From NCBI RefSeq assembly GCF_900215145.1, contig NZ_OBDO01000005.1, forward strand, positions 310,001 to 374,000: a DNA stretch of 64,000 nt, given 5' to 3'. The notes below the pieces were generated by a model. The model searched no databases, was not told where the DNA came from, and worked only from the letters and a program-made list of their open reading frames with translations. Every line of letters starts with the position of its first letter. Positions within the stretch are counted from its first letter, which is position 1. This DNA comes from Geodermatophilus sabuli (GTDB lineage Bacteria > Actinomycetota > Actinomycetes > Mycobacteriales > Geodermatophilaceae). The translations under genes were made by a program, and so were the position numbers. Positions 1 to 9,174 of this stretch are shown here, in pieces.

Positions 1-990
1 TACCGGGCCGAGCAGGCGCTGGTGGACGTCGCCCGGCAGGAGGGCATCCGCCTGCGGCTGTTCCACGGCCGCGGTGGCACCGTCGGCCGTGGTGGCGGAC
101 CCAGCTACGACGCGATCCGGGCCCAGCCGCCGGGTGCGGTCGCCGGTGCGCTGCGGATCACCGAGCAGGGAGAGGTGATCGCCGCCAAGTACGCCGACCC
201 CGACCTCGCCCGACGCAACCTGGAGGCGATGGTCGCGGCCACCCTGGAGGCGAGCCTGCTGGACGTCGAGGGCCTGGGCGACGTGGCGGAGGACGCGTAC
301 ACGCTGCTCGACGACCTCGCCGACCGCGCGCAGGCCGCCTACCGCGCGCTGGTGCACGAGACGCCCGGCTTCGTCGAGTGGTTCCGCGCCGCGACGCCGA
401 TCGGCGAGCTCGCGGAGCTGAACATCGGCAGCCGCCCGCCGTCCCGCAAGGCCGGGGACTCCATCGCGGACCTGCGCGCGATCCCGTGGGTGTTCAGCTG
501 GTCGCAGGCCCGGATCATGCTGCCCGGCTGGTACGGCACCGGCACCGCACTGGACGGCTGGATCGAGGACGGCGACCCCGCCGAACGGCTGGCCCGCCTC
601 CAGGAGCTGCACCGCCGCTGGCCGTTCTTCCGCACGGTGCTGTCCAACATGGGCATGGTGCTGGCCAAGACCGACCTCGGCCTGGCCGCCCGCTACGCCG
701 AGCTGGTGCCCGACGCCGACCTGCGCTCGCGCGTGTTCGACCAGGTCACCGCCGAGCACGAGCGCACCTGCCGGGTGCTGCTGGCGGTCACCGGCGACGA
801 CCACCTGCTGGCCGACAACCCCTCGCTGGCGCGCTCGATCCGCAACCGCTTCCCCTACCTGGAGCCGCTGCACCACCTGCAGGTCGAGATGCTGCGGCGG
901 CGCCGGAGCGGGGACGACGACGAGCTGGTCCGCCGCAACATCCAGCTGACCATCAACGGCATCGCCACGGCCCTGCGCAACAGTGGCTGA
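1..990 (+). CDS. ppc: Phosphoenolpyruvate carboxylase, C-terminal part (5' end outside window)
   Basis: This is the last 329 residues of phosphoenolpyruvate carboxylase, which carboxylates PEP with bicarbonate to give oxaloacetate for replenishing the TCA cycle. The frame is open from base 1, so the gene starts upstream; the full enzyme is usually about 900 residues. The Arg/Gly-rich catalytic loop [14 protein letters not shown] lies near residue 20 of the visible part, and the protein ends in the family's standard tail ([13 protein letters not shown]). A GTG at 22 is internal. Its last codons overlap the next gene by 8 bp, so the two may be translationally coupled. Identification is secure. 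Confidence 0.96.
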   Translation, partial: YRAEQALVDVARQEGIRLRLFHGRGGTVGRGGGPSYDAIRAQPPGAVAGALRITEQGEVIAAKYADPDLARRNLEAMVAATLEASLLDVEGLGDVAEDAYTLLDDLADRAQAAYRALVHETPGFVEWFRAATPIGELAELNIGSRPPSRKAGDSIADLRAIPWVFSWSQARIMLPGWYGTGTALDGWIEDGDPAERLARLQELHRRWPFFRTVLSNMGMVLAKTDLGLAARYAELVPDADLRSRVFDQVTAEHERTCRVLLAVTGDDHLLADNPSLARSIRNRFPYLEPLHHLQVEMLRRRRSGDDDELVRRNIQLTINGIATALRNSG

Positions 991-2086
991 GCGGATCGCG
1001 ACGCCCGTGGCGGCGGGGCAGCCGGATCTGCGGGCGGCGACGACCGGTGCGCAGGTGCGTGCGGCGGCGGCCCGGATGGGCGTCTCGCCGAACGCACTGG
1101 CCCCGGCGCTGCTGGACCCCAACGCCCGGGTGCTGGTGGGGGACGCCGGTTGCGCGCACCTGCGGCGGCAGTGGAACCCGGACGGCACGCCGGAGGTCGT
1201 CGTGCTCCCGTCGCCCGGCATCGACCTGACCCGCCCGGAGATCCTGGCCGCCGCGGCGGGGTGGGGGTGCGAGCGGGTCCGCCACAAGTTCGACGACCGC
1301 TCCGTGTCCGTGCCCGCCCCCGCGGAGGACGCGCCGCTGACCGTCCGGTTCCGGCACCTGGCGGCGCTGGCGGCCAGCCGCGTGGAGATCGCCGTCGCGC
1401 TGGCCCGCGACGACGCCGGCGACACCGTCAAGGCCGACGGCAGCCTCTCGCTGGCCGCCGACGACGCCGCCGACCGGGCCGCGGTGGCGGTGCTCGGCCT
1501 ACTCGGGGTGCCGATCCTGAGCGAGGAACGCCCCGACCGCACGGTGCGCGACAGCGAGCCGTGGGTGGTGCTGGACCCGCTCGACGGCACCGGCAACTTC
1601 CGGGCCGGCGTCCCGCCGTGGGCGTTCTCCGCCGCGCTCGTCCAGCACGGCCGCCCGCTGGCCGGGGTCGTCGTCGACATCTCCTCCGGCCGCCGCTGGG
1701 AGGGCGCGGCGGGCGCGGGCGCCTGGCGCGACGGCACACCGGTACGGGCGCGGGAGGGGACGACGGTCATCGTCCCCTCGGCGCCGGCGGGTGACGCGGT
1801 GCGCGTCCCGCCGTCGGCCCGCCGGATCCGCGTCACCGGCTGCACCGCCGTCGAGCTGTGCCTGGTCGCCGACGGCTCGGCCGCCGCCTGGCACGACGTC
1901 GACCGCGGCGGCACGCACGTGCACGACGTCGCGGGCGGGCTGGCCGTGCTCGCCGCCGCCGGCGGCGTCGCACTGACCCCCGACGGCGAGCCGCTGCTGC
2001 TGCGCCCCGACACCGAGACGCTCATCCGGCTGGTCGCGGCCGGCTCCGCCGGCACCGCCCGGGAGCTGCTCCGCGGCGTGGGCTGA
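983..2086 (+). CDS. Inositol monophosphatase family protein with N-terminal extension
   Basis: This 367-residue protein has the metal-binding motifs of the inositol-monophosphatase/FBPase superfamily in its C-terminal two thirds. [16 protein letters not shown] (about residues 150-165) is followed by an SEE motif near 178, the diagnostic DPLDGTGNF near 196, and a C-terminal WHDVDRGG...HDVAGG motif. Such enzymes hydrolyse small phosphate monoesters (inositol phosphate, histidinol phosphate, PAP) using Mg2+. The first 130 residues or so are not part of the usual domain and I do not recognise them. The GTG start overlaps the ppc stop, suggesting co-transcription. The substrate cannot be read from the sequence. 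Confidence 0.85.
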   Translation: MAERIATPVAAGQPDLRAATTGAQVRAAAARMGVSPNALAPALLDPNARVLVGDAGCAHLRRQWNPDGTPEVVVLPSPGIDLTRPEILAAAAGWGCERVRHKFDDRSVSVPAPAEDAPLTVRFRHLAALAASRVEIAVALARDDAGDTVKADGSLSLAADDAADRAAVAVLGLLGVPILSEERPDRTVRDSEPWVVLDPLDGTGNFRAGVPPWAFSAALVQHGRPLAGVVVDISSGRRWEGAAGAGAWRDGTPVRAREGTTVIVPSAPAGDAVRVPPSARRIRVTGCTAVELCLVADGSAAAWHDVDRGGTHVHDVAGGLAVLAAAGGVALTPDGEPLLLRPDTETLIRLVAAGSAGTARELLRGVG

Positions 2087-2109
2087 CCCCTCCGCGGTGG
2101 CGGCGGCCC

Positions 2110-3528
<1,419 letters not shown>

Positions 3529-3589
3529 CCTGTCCCGCACGGAGGGTGGTGCACCAGGCATCCGTCCCCGTTCCCCCGAGGAGCAGCCC

Positions 3590-3901
3590 GTGGCCGTCAT
3601 CGTCGTCGCGACCATCACGCCCCAGCCCGAGCACGCCGACGCCGTCCGGGAGGCCGTGCTGACCGCGATCCCGCAGGTGCACGACGAGCCCGGGTGCCAG
3701 CGTTACGCGCTGCACGCGGGTCAGGACGGCCGGCTGGTGATGATCGAGCAGTGGGAGAGCCCCGAGGCGCTCGCCGCCCACGGCAAGGGTGAGCCGTTCA
3801 GCGCGCTGAGCCGCGCCCTGGAGGGCAAGCTCGCCGGTGCCCCGGAGCTGCAGGTGCTGACCGCCGTCCCGGCGGGGGACCAGGCGAAGGGTGCCATCTA
3901 G
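3590..3901 (+). CDS. Small antibiotic-biosynthesis-type monooxygenase (ABM fold)
   Basis: A 103-residue single-domain protein matching the ABM (quinol monooxygenase YgiN-like) family of dimeric alpha/beta-barrel enzymes. It begins with a beta strand (VIVVATITPQPEHADAVREA) and contains the typical segment H-x-x-Q-D-G-R-L-V-M-I-E-QWES, followed by the H-x-K-x-E-P-F helix. The frame is open further upstream, but the GTG at 3590 is preceded by a purine-rich GAGGAG at about 3579-3584 and gives the usual family length. Its stop codon overlaps that of the convergent downstream gene within one CTAG. The substrate is unknown. Confidence 0.8.
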   Translation: MAVIVVATITPQPEHADAVREAVLTAIPQVHDEPGCQRYALHAGQDGRLVMIEQWESPEALAAHGKGEPFSALSRALEGKLAGAPELQVLTAVPAGDQAKGAI

Positions 3902-4722
3902 GCGCAGGCGTGGTCGTGGTCCAGCCCGTCGGTGACGTACTGGGTGAGGACCACCTCGCCCCCCTCGGTGAGCGGGGCGCGCCGGCAGGCGGCCTCCGCC
4001 CCGGCGCGGGTGGTCGAGCCGGCCAGCCAGCTGTCGAGGTCGTGCAGCGCGCTCCTCGCCGGGACGTCGCCGACGATCAGGCCCCACTGGCGGCCGGTCG
4101 AGTACAGCCCGACCTCGGCGCCCCGGTCGGTGAGGTAGGCGGTCATGCCCTCCAGCGCCGCGCGGTTGCGGTCGCGAGCAGCGTCGGAGCCGTACTGCCA
4201 GGTGTTCATCGTCTCGACGTCGAGCCACCAGCGGTGCCGCGCCGGGTCGGCGTCGACCCCCGCCTCCTGGGCCGCCGGGACGAAGAACGCCTCGACCGAC
4301 ACGTAGACGCGCAGCCACCCGTACTGCCAGGAGCAGGCGGTGCTGTTGCCGCCCTCGCAGCGGCCGTACGGCGTGGTGCCGCGCAGCGGCCAGGTGTGCA
4401 GGACGTCGATGAACTGGCCGGGGTTGGCCGTGTTGACGTACAGCTGCAGCCGCGGCTGGCCGGCCACCGTCCCGGACGCCTCCGAAGCCCAGGCCAGCTG
4501 CTCGGCCAGGCACGGGTTGGGCCGGGTGGCCAGCCCGCCGTTGACGCCGACGATGCCGAAGGCGTGGTCGGTCGGGAGCTCTTCGTCGCACTGCGGGTGC
4601 GAGACGTCGTAGCCCACCTCGGACGCGTCGTCGCCGGTGGACGCCGCGGCCGCCGGCAGCCCGAGGGCCAGCGCCGCGCAGGCCAGCACGGCGGCGACCA
4701 GAGCGCGCGCCGTACGGGACAT
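3898..4722 (-). CDS. Secreted protein resembling DUF1906/GH25-like barrels
   Basis: A 274-residue exported protein. Residues 1-27 form a clear signal peptide (Arg-rich start, Ala/Leu core, AAA-x-A cleavage region). The mature part has paired cysteines and an aromatic-rich core that includes GYDVSHPQC near the N-terminus and WWLDVET about half way. The Asp/Glu pair in the latter recalls the active-site strand of GH25-like and DUF1906 TIM-barrel hydrolases acting on peptidoglycan or polysaccharide. I recognise the type rather than a specific family, so hydrolase activity is inference. The frame is open 100 codons upstream of the ATG at 4722, but the signal peptide fixes this start. Confidence 0.7.
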   Translation of the reverse strand: MSRTARALVAAVLACAALALGLPAAAASTGDDASEVGYDVSHPQCDEELPTDHAFGIVGVNGGLATRPNPCLAEQLAWASEASGTVAGQPRLQLYVNTANPGQFIDVLHTWPLRGTTPYGRCEGGNSTACSWQYGWLRVYVSVEAFFVPAAQEAGVDADPARHRWWLDVETMNTWQYGSDAARDRNRAALEGMTAYLTDRGAEVGLYSTGRQWGLIVGDVPARSALHDLDSWLAGSTTRAGAEAACRRAPLTEGGEVVLTQYVTDGLDHDHACA

Positions 4723-4784
4723 CCTGCCACCATAGGCGCGCCCGTGACGGCGGTCACTCACCCCGGGGGGGCACCCGCGGAGGG

Positions 4785-5593
4785 TCACGCGGCCTGGCAG
4801 GCGGGGCACCAGTGCAGGTTGCGGCCGACCATCGGCTCGGTGCGGACCCCGGTCCCGCAGATGCGACAGGGCAGGCCGGTCCGGCGGTACACGTAGTGCG
4901 CGTCCTCCCGCACGACCGCGCCGCGCCGGCGGGTGCGGTCCTCCGGCCGGGTGGTCACGATGCGGCCCATCCGGACCCCGGCCCGCATGAGCACCACCAG
5001 GTCGGCCCACATCCGCGCCCACAGCTCGGCGTCGACGGCCCGGCCGGGGCGGAACGGCGAGACCCGGTGCCGGAACAGCAGCTCGGCCCGGTACACGTTG
5101 CCGACGCCGGCCAGCACCGACTGGTCCATCAGCAGCGCACCGATCGCGGTGCGGCTGCCGGAGATCCGCCGGTGGGCGAGCATGCCGTCGGTGCGCGGCC
5201 GCAGCGGGTCGGGGCCGAGGCGGTCCAGGATCCGGTCCACCTCGGGCGCGGTCAGCACCTCGCAGGCGGTCGCGCCGCGCAGGTCGGTCCAGACGCCGAG
5301 GCCGTCGGGTCCTCGCCCTCCCAGCGCATCCGGAGGGCGCCCCGCGGCGCCGGCGGGACGCCGGTGCCCGACGTGTAGCTGCCGTACAGCCCCAGGTGCA
5401 CGTGCAGCGTGTCGGGGCCGAAGCAGGCGAACAGGTGCTTGCCGTAGGAGGTCACCTCGTCGAGCACCCGCCCGTCCAGCAGCGCCGCGCCCGCGGCGAA
5501 GCGGCCCTGGGGGCTGGTCACGTGCACCGGGCGGCCGGCGAAGACGAGCGACTGGTCGCGGGCCAGCCGGAACAGGGTGTGCCCCTCAGGCAC
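4785..5593 (-). pseudogene. nei: Endonuclease VIII / Fpg-family DNA glycosylase, frameshifted
   Basis: The gene encodes an Fpg/Nei-family glycosylase-AP lyase that removes oxidised bases from DNA. The GTG start at 5593 gives MPEGHTL, with the catalytic N-terminal Pro and Glu. The other half contains the helix-two-turn-helix region (LMDQSVLAGVGNVYRAE) and a C-terminal zinc finger with two CxxC pairs ending near 4790. The two halves lie in different frames. The first frame runs to a stop at about 5252, while the correct second-half frame reads GLGVWTDLRG directly after EGED. Adding one base around 5304-5311 restores a continuous protein of about 270 residues. This is either a true frameshift or a sequencing error in GGACCCGACGG (as read on the coding strand). 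Confidence 0.85.
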
Positions 5594-5894
5594 GGGCGCC
5601 TCGACCGCTCATGTCCCCAGCTTCGCCGCTGAGCAGCGCCTCCGCCACGACGGCCGCGTGACACCGGTGACACCGGGGTGGCGCCGTCCCGCCCATCCGG
5701 CCCGCGCCGCGCCGCTCAGCGCGTCCTGACGGGGTGGTGCGGGCCGTCGCCCGACGCGCGTCCCCTGCCCCGTGGCGCTGCCCGCTGCGCCGCTCGTGTG
5801 GTGACGATGGACGGGCCCTGGTCGTTCTGCGGCGGTGGTTCGCGCTGCAGCCGGAGCAGGGCGGCCGACCGTGGTGTCCGAGGAGAGGACGGCG
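5594..5894. other. Intergenic stretch without a recognised gene
   Basis: About 300 bp separate the divergent nei and arr genes. I see no gene. A short direct repeat of TGACACCGG occurs near 5658-5675 and a Shine-Dalgarno-like AGGAGAGGA lies at about 5881-5889 before arr. No convincing -35/-10 pair was found by eye. Confidence 0.5.
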
Positions 5895-6356
5895 ATGGGC
5901 GAGAAGAGCAGCACGCACGTCCCCGTGACCTACGACCGCTGCGAGCACATCAGGGGGCCCTTCTACCACGGGACGAGGTCCGCGCTCCAGGCCGGCGACG
6001 AGCTGGTCCCCGGCTACGGCTCGAACTTCCAGGAGGGCCGGGTGTCGAACCACATCTACTTCACCGCGCTCGTGGACACAGCCGCCTGGGGTGCGGAGCT
6101 GGCGACCGCGCTGGCCGGGAGCGGGGAGCGGGGACGCATCTACGTCGTGGAGCCACTGGGGCCCTTCGAGGACGACCCCAACGTGACCGACAAGAGGTTC
6201 CCCGGCAACCCCACGCAGTCCTACCGCACCCGCCATCCGCTGCGCGTCGTCGGCGAGGTGGACGGCTGGGAGGGCCACGACCCGGAGGTCCTGAAGGGGA
6301 TGCTGGACCACCTGGCACTGCTCCGGGAGCAGGGACTGGACGTCATCGAGGACTAG
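5895..6356 (+). CDS. arr: Rifamycin ADP-ribosyltransferase (Arr)
   Basis: A 153-residue protein that transfers ADP-ribose from NAD+ to the ansa-chain hydroxyl of rifamycins and thereby inactivates them. Nearly the whole Arr signature is visible: FYHGTRSALQAGDEL near residue 20, then GYGSNFQEGR, the NH-YFTA strand, WGAELA, IYVVEPLGPFEDDPN near 90, and DKRFPGNPTQSYRT near 105. The ATG follows an AGGAGAGGA ribosome site. The gene is single and convergent with the photolyase; their stop codons share one CTAG (6353-6356). Chromosomal arr genes are common in actinobacteria, so this need not be recently acquired. Confidence 0.95.
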   Translation: MGEKSSTHVPVTYDRCEHIRGPFYHGTRSALQAGDELVPGYGSNFQEGRVSNHIYFTALVDTAAWGAELATALAGSGERGRIYVVEPLGPFEDDPNVTDKRFPGNPTQSYRTRHPLRVVGEVDGWEGHDPEVLKGMLDHLALLREQGLDVIED

Positions 6357-7720
6357 GGACTGGCGCGCAGTCGCGCGTAGCGGTCCAGGGCCACGCGACG
6401 TTCCTCGGCGTGGTCGACGATCGGCAGCGGGTACCCGTCGGGGACGCCGTCCGGCGCCAGCCAGGGCTCGTGCACGTACCGGGCGGGGACGTCACGCAGC
6501 TCGGGCACCCAGCGGCGCACGTAGGCGCCGTCCGGGTCGAACTGCTTGCCCTGGCGGGTGGGGTTGAAGACGCGGTGGTACGGGGAGGCGTCGGTGCCCG
6601 TGCCGGCCACCCACTGCCAGCCGTGGTTGTTGCTGGCGAGGTCGCCGTCGACCAGGCGGGCGAGGAAGTGGCGGGCCCCGCGCCACCAGTCGACGTGGAG
6701 GTCCTTGACGAGGAACGACGCCACGACCATGCGCACCCGGTTGTGCACCCAGGCCTCGCCGACCAGCTGCCGCATCCCGGCGTCCACGATCGGGTAGCCG
6801 GTACGGCCCGCCGCCCAGGCGGCGAACCGCTCGTCGGCGTCCGGACCGGTGTCGTAGGCGATGGCGCGCATCCGCTGGTCGAACGCCTCCCTGTGCGTCT
6901 CCGGCCGGTGCCACAGGACGTCGGCGTAGAACTCCCGCCAGGCCAGCTCCGTCCGGTAGCTCTCGGCCGACGCGTCCTCGATGCCGGCCAGGTCGGCCAG
7001 CAGCGTGCGCGGGTGCAGGCACCCGTACTTCAGGTACGCCGACACCCGGCTGGTGCCCTCGGTGCCCGGGGTGTTGCGGGTGTCCCGGTAGCCGGCCAGC
7101 CGCTCGTCGAGGAACCGCCGCCACGCGGCCCGGGCGGCGGCCTCCCCGGCTGGGGGCAGCCGGACGCCGTCCAGCGGCGCCTGCTGCGGCGGGACGTCGG
7201 AGCGGACACCGGTGCACCAGGCGACCGAGCGGGGGCGCGGGGCCGGGGCGCGCCAGCCGTGCGCCCGCCAGGCCCGCGCGAAGGGGGAGAACACCCGGAA
7301 CGGGGTCCCGTCGCCCTTGGTGACGCGGCCCGGGGTGACGGCGTACGGGGAGCCGGTGCGCACCAGCGGCACCTCGCCGAGGGCGCGTTCCACCGCGGCG
7401 TCCCGCTGCCGGCCGTAGGGGCCGGCGTCGGCCGAGACGTGCACGGTCTCGGCGCCGGCCTCGCGCGCCAGCGCCGGGATCACCCGAGCCGGGTGGCCGG
7501 AGCGCAGCACGAGGGCGCCGTCGACCGCTGCGTCCAGGTCGCGGAGGCAGTCGAGCAGGAAGCAGCGGCGCGCCGCGCCCGCGGGGTCCCACAGCCGCGG
7601 GTCGACCACGAAGACCGGGAGGACGGCGCCGTCGGGGCCGGCCGCGTCCCGCGCGGCCAGCAACGCCGGGTGGTCGGCGAGTCGCAGGTCGCGACGGAAC
7701 CACAGCAGCGCGATCGGCAC
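6353..7720 (-). CDS. phrB: Deoxyribodipyrimidine photolyase (class I CPD type)
   Basis: A 455-residue light-driven DNA repair enzyme that splits UV-induced pyrimidine dimers using reduced FAD. The N-terminal alpha/beta domain starts with IALLWFRRDLRLADHPAL. The helical FAD domain has SRVSAYLKYGCLHP, ELAWREFYADVLWHRP, TGYPIVDAGMRQL and the FAD-binding stretch NNHGWQWVAGTGTDASPYHR followed by FNP-x-RQ-x-KQFDPDG. The GTG at 7720 was chosen because the protein then begins at the conserved first strand; longer frames upstream show no homology. Convergent with arr. Consistent with a sun-exposed lifestyle, which is inference. Confidence 0.95.
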   Translation of the reverse strand: MPIALLWFRRDLRLADHPALLAARDAAGPDGAVLPVFVVDPRLWDPAGAARRCFLLDCLRDLDAAVDGALVLRSGHPARVIPALAREAGAETVHVSADAGPYGRQRDAAVERALGEVPLVRTGSPYAVTPGRVTKGDGTPFRVFSPFARAWRAHGWRAPAPRPRSVAWCTGVRSDVPPQQAPLDGVRLPPAGEAAARAAWRRFLDERLAGYRDTRNTPGTEGTSRVSAYLKYGCLHPRTLLADLAGIEDASAESYRTELAWREFYADVLWHRPETHREAFDQRMRAIAYDTGPDADERFAAWAAGRTGYPIVDAGMRQLVGEAWVHNRVRMVVASFLVKDLHVDWWRGARHFLARLVDGDLASNNHGWQWVAGTGTDASPYHRVFNPTRQGKQFDPDGAYVRRWVPELRDVPARYVHEPWLAPDGVPDGYPLPIVDHAEERRVALDRYARLRASP

Positions 7721-7757
7721 CCGCGCCAGGGTAGGGAGCCGGGAACGGCCCCGCAGG

Positions 7758-8078
7758 TCAGCGGTCGGCCGTCTCCAAGCCGAAGTGCGGGCGCTCCTCC
7801 TCGGCCACCAGGTCGAGCTCCTCGGGGTGCTGCTGGATGTAGTGGCGGACGAAGGAGCAGTAGGGGAGCACGTACAGGCCGCGCTCACGCGCAGCGGCGA
7901 GGACCCCGGCCACCAGCACCTTGCCGATGCCCCGGCCGCCGACGGAGGGGTCCACCTCGGTGTGCGGCAGCGCCATGGTGCCGCCCTCGACGTGGTAGCT
8001 CGCCAGCCCGACGACCCGGTCGCCGAGCAGCACCTCGAAACGCCCCCGATCGGGGACGTCGACCACGCTCGTCTCCAT
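7758..8078 (-). CDS. Short GNAT-like N-acetyltransferase (COG2388/YjdJ type)
   Basis: A 106-residue minimal GNAT-fold protein. It contains the acetyl-CoA loop VGGRGIGKVLV near residue 50 followed by a helix (GVLAAARERGLYVLPYC) and the family's FVRHYIQQHPE motif. Members are small acetyltransferase-like proteins of unknown substrate. The ATG at 8078 begins the conserved region; about 45 more codons are open upstream but are rich in Arg/Gly/Pro and look non-coding. The stop lies 38 bp upstream of the photolyase start on the same strand, so a two-gene transcript is possible. Confidence 0.8.
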   Translation of the reverse strand: METSVVDVPDRGRFEVLLGDRVVGLASYHVEGGTMALPHTEVDPSVGGRGIGKVLVAGVLAAARERGLYVLPYCSFVRHYIQQHPEELDLVAEEERPHFGLETADR

Positions 8079-8226
8079 GCTCGTGTTCCACCTCCGCTCG
8101 CCCCGGCGCCGTTGCCGGAGTTCGACATGCGTACTGGAACGGTAACGCCTCGGAGCCCCCGGTGGTCCCGCCGCGCCGGGCGGACCCCCTCCTCCGCGGG
8201 CCCGGTTCGCCACCGACCGTGGCCGG

Positions 8227-8523
8227 TCAGGGACGCGGGTTGGTCCGCGTCCACCCCCGCTCGTCCCGCCGGGCGCCCTGGGCCGCCCGGCAGCGGCGAC
8301 ACACCGCCTGCACGCCCTCGGCGTGCCGACCGGACTCCGGCTGGACGTCCGCCCAGCCGACGTGCGGGAAGCGGGTCAGCCGCGACCTGCTCAGCGACAG
8401 GCCGCACGCCGTCTCGTTCCGCCCGCGCTCCCAGGCGTGGACCTCACCGGCCGGGTAGCGGATGCCGTCGTCGGGGTCGGTCCACTGGTCGCCGGCCGCG
8501 ACCGTCGCGTTGCGCACTCCCAT
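8227..8523 (-). CDS. Hypothetical protein with a C-x(n)-CRRC pattern
   Basis: A 98-residue protein that I do not recognise. It has many Trp, Arg and charged residues (DPDDGIRYPAGEVHAWE), a Cys near residue 46 in NETACGLSL and a CRRC pair near 78 followed by a basic tail. Three or four Cys spaced this way could bind zinc, but this is inference. It sits within a much longer open frame; the ATG at 8523 was chosen because the part upstream looks like antisense of neighbouring genes. It is divergent from the DksA-like gene at 8839. Confidence 0.5.
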   Translation of the reverse strand: MGVRNATVAAGDQWTDPDDGIRYPAGEVHAWERGRNETACGLSLSRSRLTRFPHVGWADVQPESGRHAEGVQAVCRRCRAAQGARRDERGWTRTNPRP

Positions 8524-8838
8524 GGCTGTCCCGTACCCACCGGCGCGCCGTCCACCGGTCGAGCCCGGGTTGCCGGTCATCGGCAGGGTCGGGCGGTGCG
8601 AGTTGGCCGACGTCCGCCCTGGTCCCACGGGGAGGGCGGCGGCATGGTGGGGACACGGCCTCCGGCGGGGCGCGTGGCAGGGCACCGCCGCAGGCCGCGG
8701 CCGTCGTCCGGACGGCCGCGGGGACCACCGGGCCGGGGCGTCAGCGTCGCCGTCCCGCCCCGGTGGTCCCCGCCTCCGGTTCCTCGGCGCGTCCCGCCTC
8801 GCGGGGCGCGCCTCTCTCGTTCCGTCCAGGAGGACACC
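8524..8838. other. Divergent intergenic region with two strong stem-loops
   Basis: This 315-bp gap lies between divergent genes. It holds two adjacent inverted repeats. The first has 11-bp perfect arms (8695-8705 and 8711-8721) around a 5-base loop. The second has 13-bp perfect arms (8720-8732 and 8759-8771) enclosing a partly paired 26-base loop. They end 67 bases before the DksA-like start codon, and AGGAGGACACC at 8828-8838 provides its ribosome site. They may form a structured 5' leader or a terminator; the sequence does not decide between these. Confidence 0.55.
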
Positions 8839-9165
8839 ATGTCCACGCTCGCCACCGTCCCGACCACCGCCGCACCGGAGGCGCCGTTCGCGTCGTTCCG
8901 GGCCCTGCTCGAGACCCAGCGGGCGGACTGTGTCGGCCAGCGTGACCTCGCCCTGGCCGAGACGGCGACCTCGCTGCCGGACCCGGTCGCGATGAGCCGG
9001 GCCGCCAGCCTGCTGCGCACGATCGAGGAGATCGACGCGGCGCTGGCCCGGATCGACGCGGGTTCCTACGGGACCTGCGTGCACTGCGGGAACGCCATCC
9101 CCACCGAGCGGCTGGAGTTCCGCCCGTTCGCCGCCGCCTGTGTGACCTGCCAGCAGATGCGCTGA
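8839..9165 (+). CDS. DksA/TraR-type C4 zinc-finger protein
   Basis: A 108-residue protein of the DksA/TraR zinc-finger family. Its helical N-terminal part (about residues 17-75) is followed by a four-cysteine zinc finger with C80, C83, C101 and C104 (CVHC...CVTC). DksA-like factors insert their helices into the RNA polymerase secondary channel. In actinobacteria many relatives of this size exist and their role in transcription is less clear. A strong ribosome site (CAGGAGGAC) precedes the ATG at 8839. The next gene begins 9 bp after its stop, so the two are probably co-transcribed. Confidence 0.88.
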   Translation: MSTLATVPTTAAPEAPFASFRALLETQRADCVGQRDLALAETATSLPDPVAMSRAASLLRTIEEIDAALARIDAGSYGTCVHCGNAIPTERLEFRPFAAACVTCQQMR

Positions 9166-9174
9166 ACTGTCCCG

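Noticed and set aside
5678-8458. A 926-codon plus-strand frame
   Set aside because: It passes antisense through the photolyase and acetyltransferase genes; no domain is visible.
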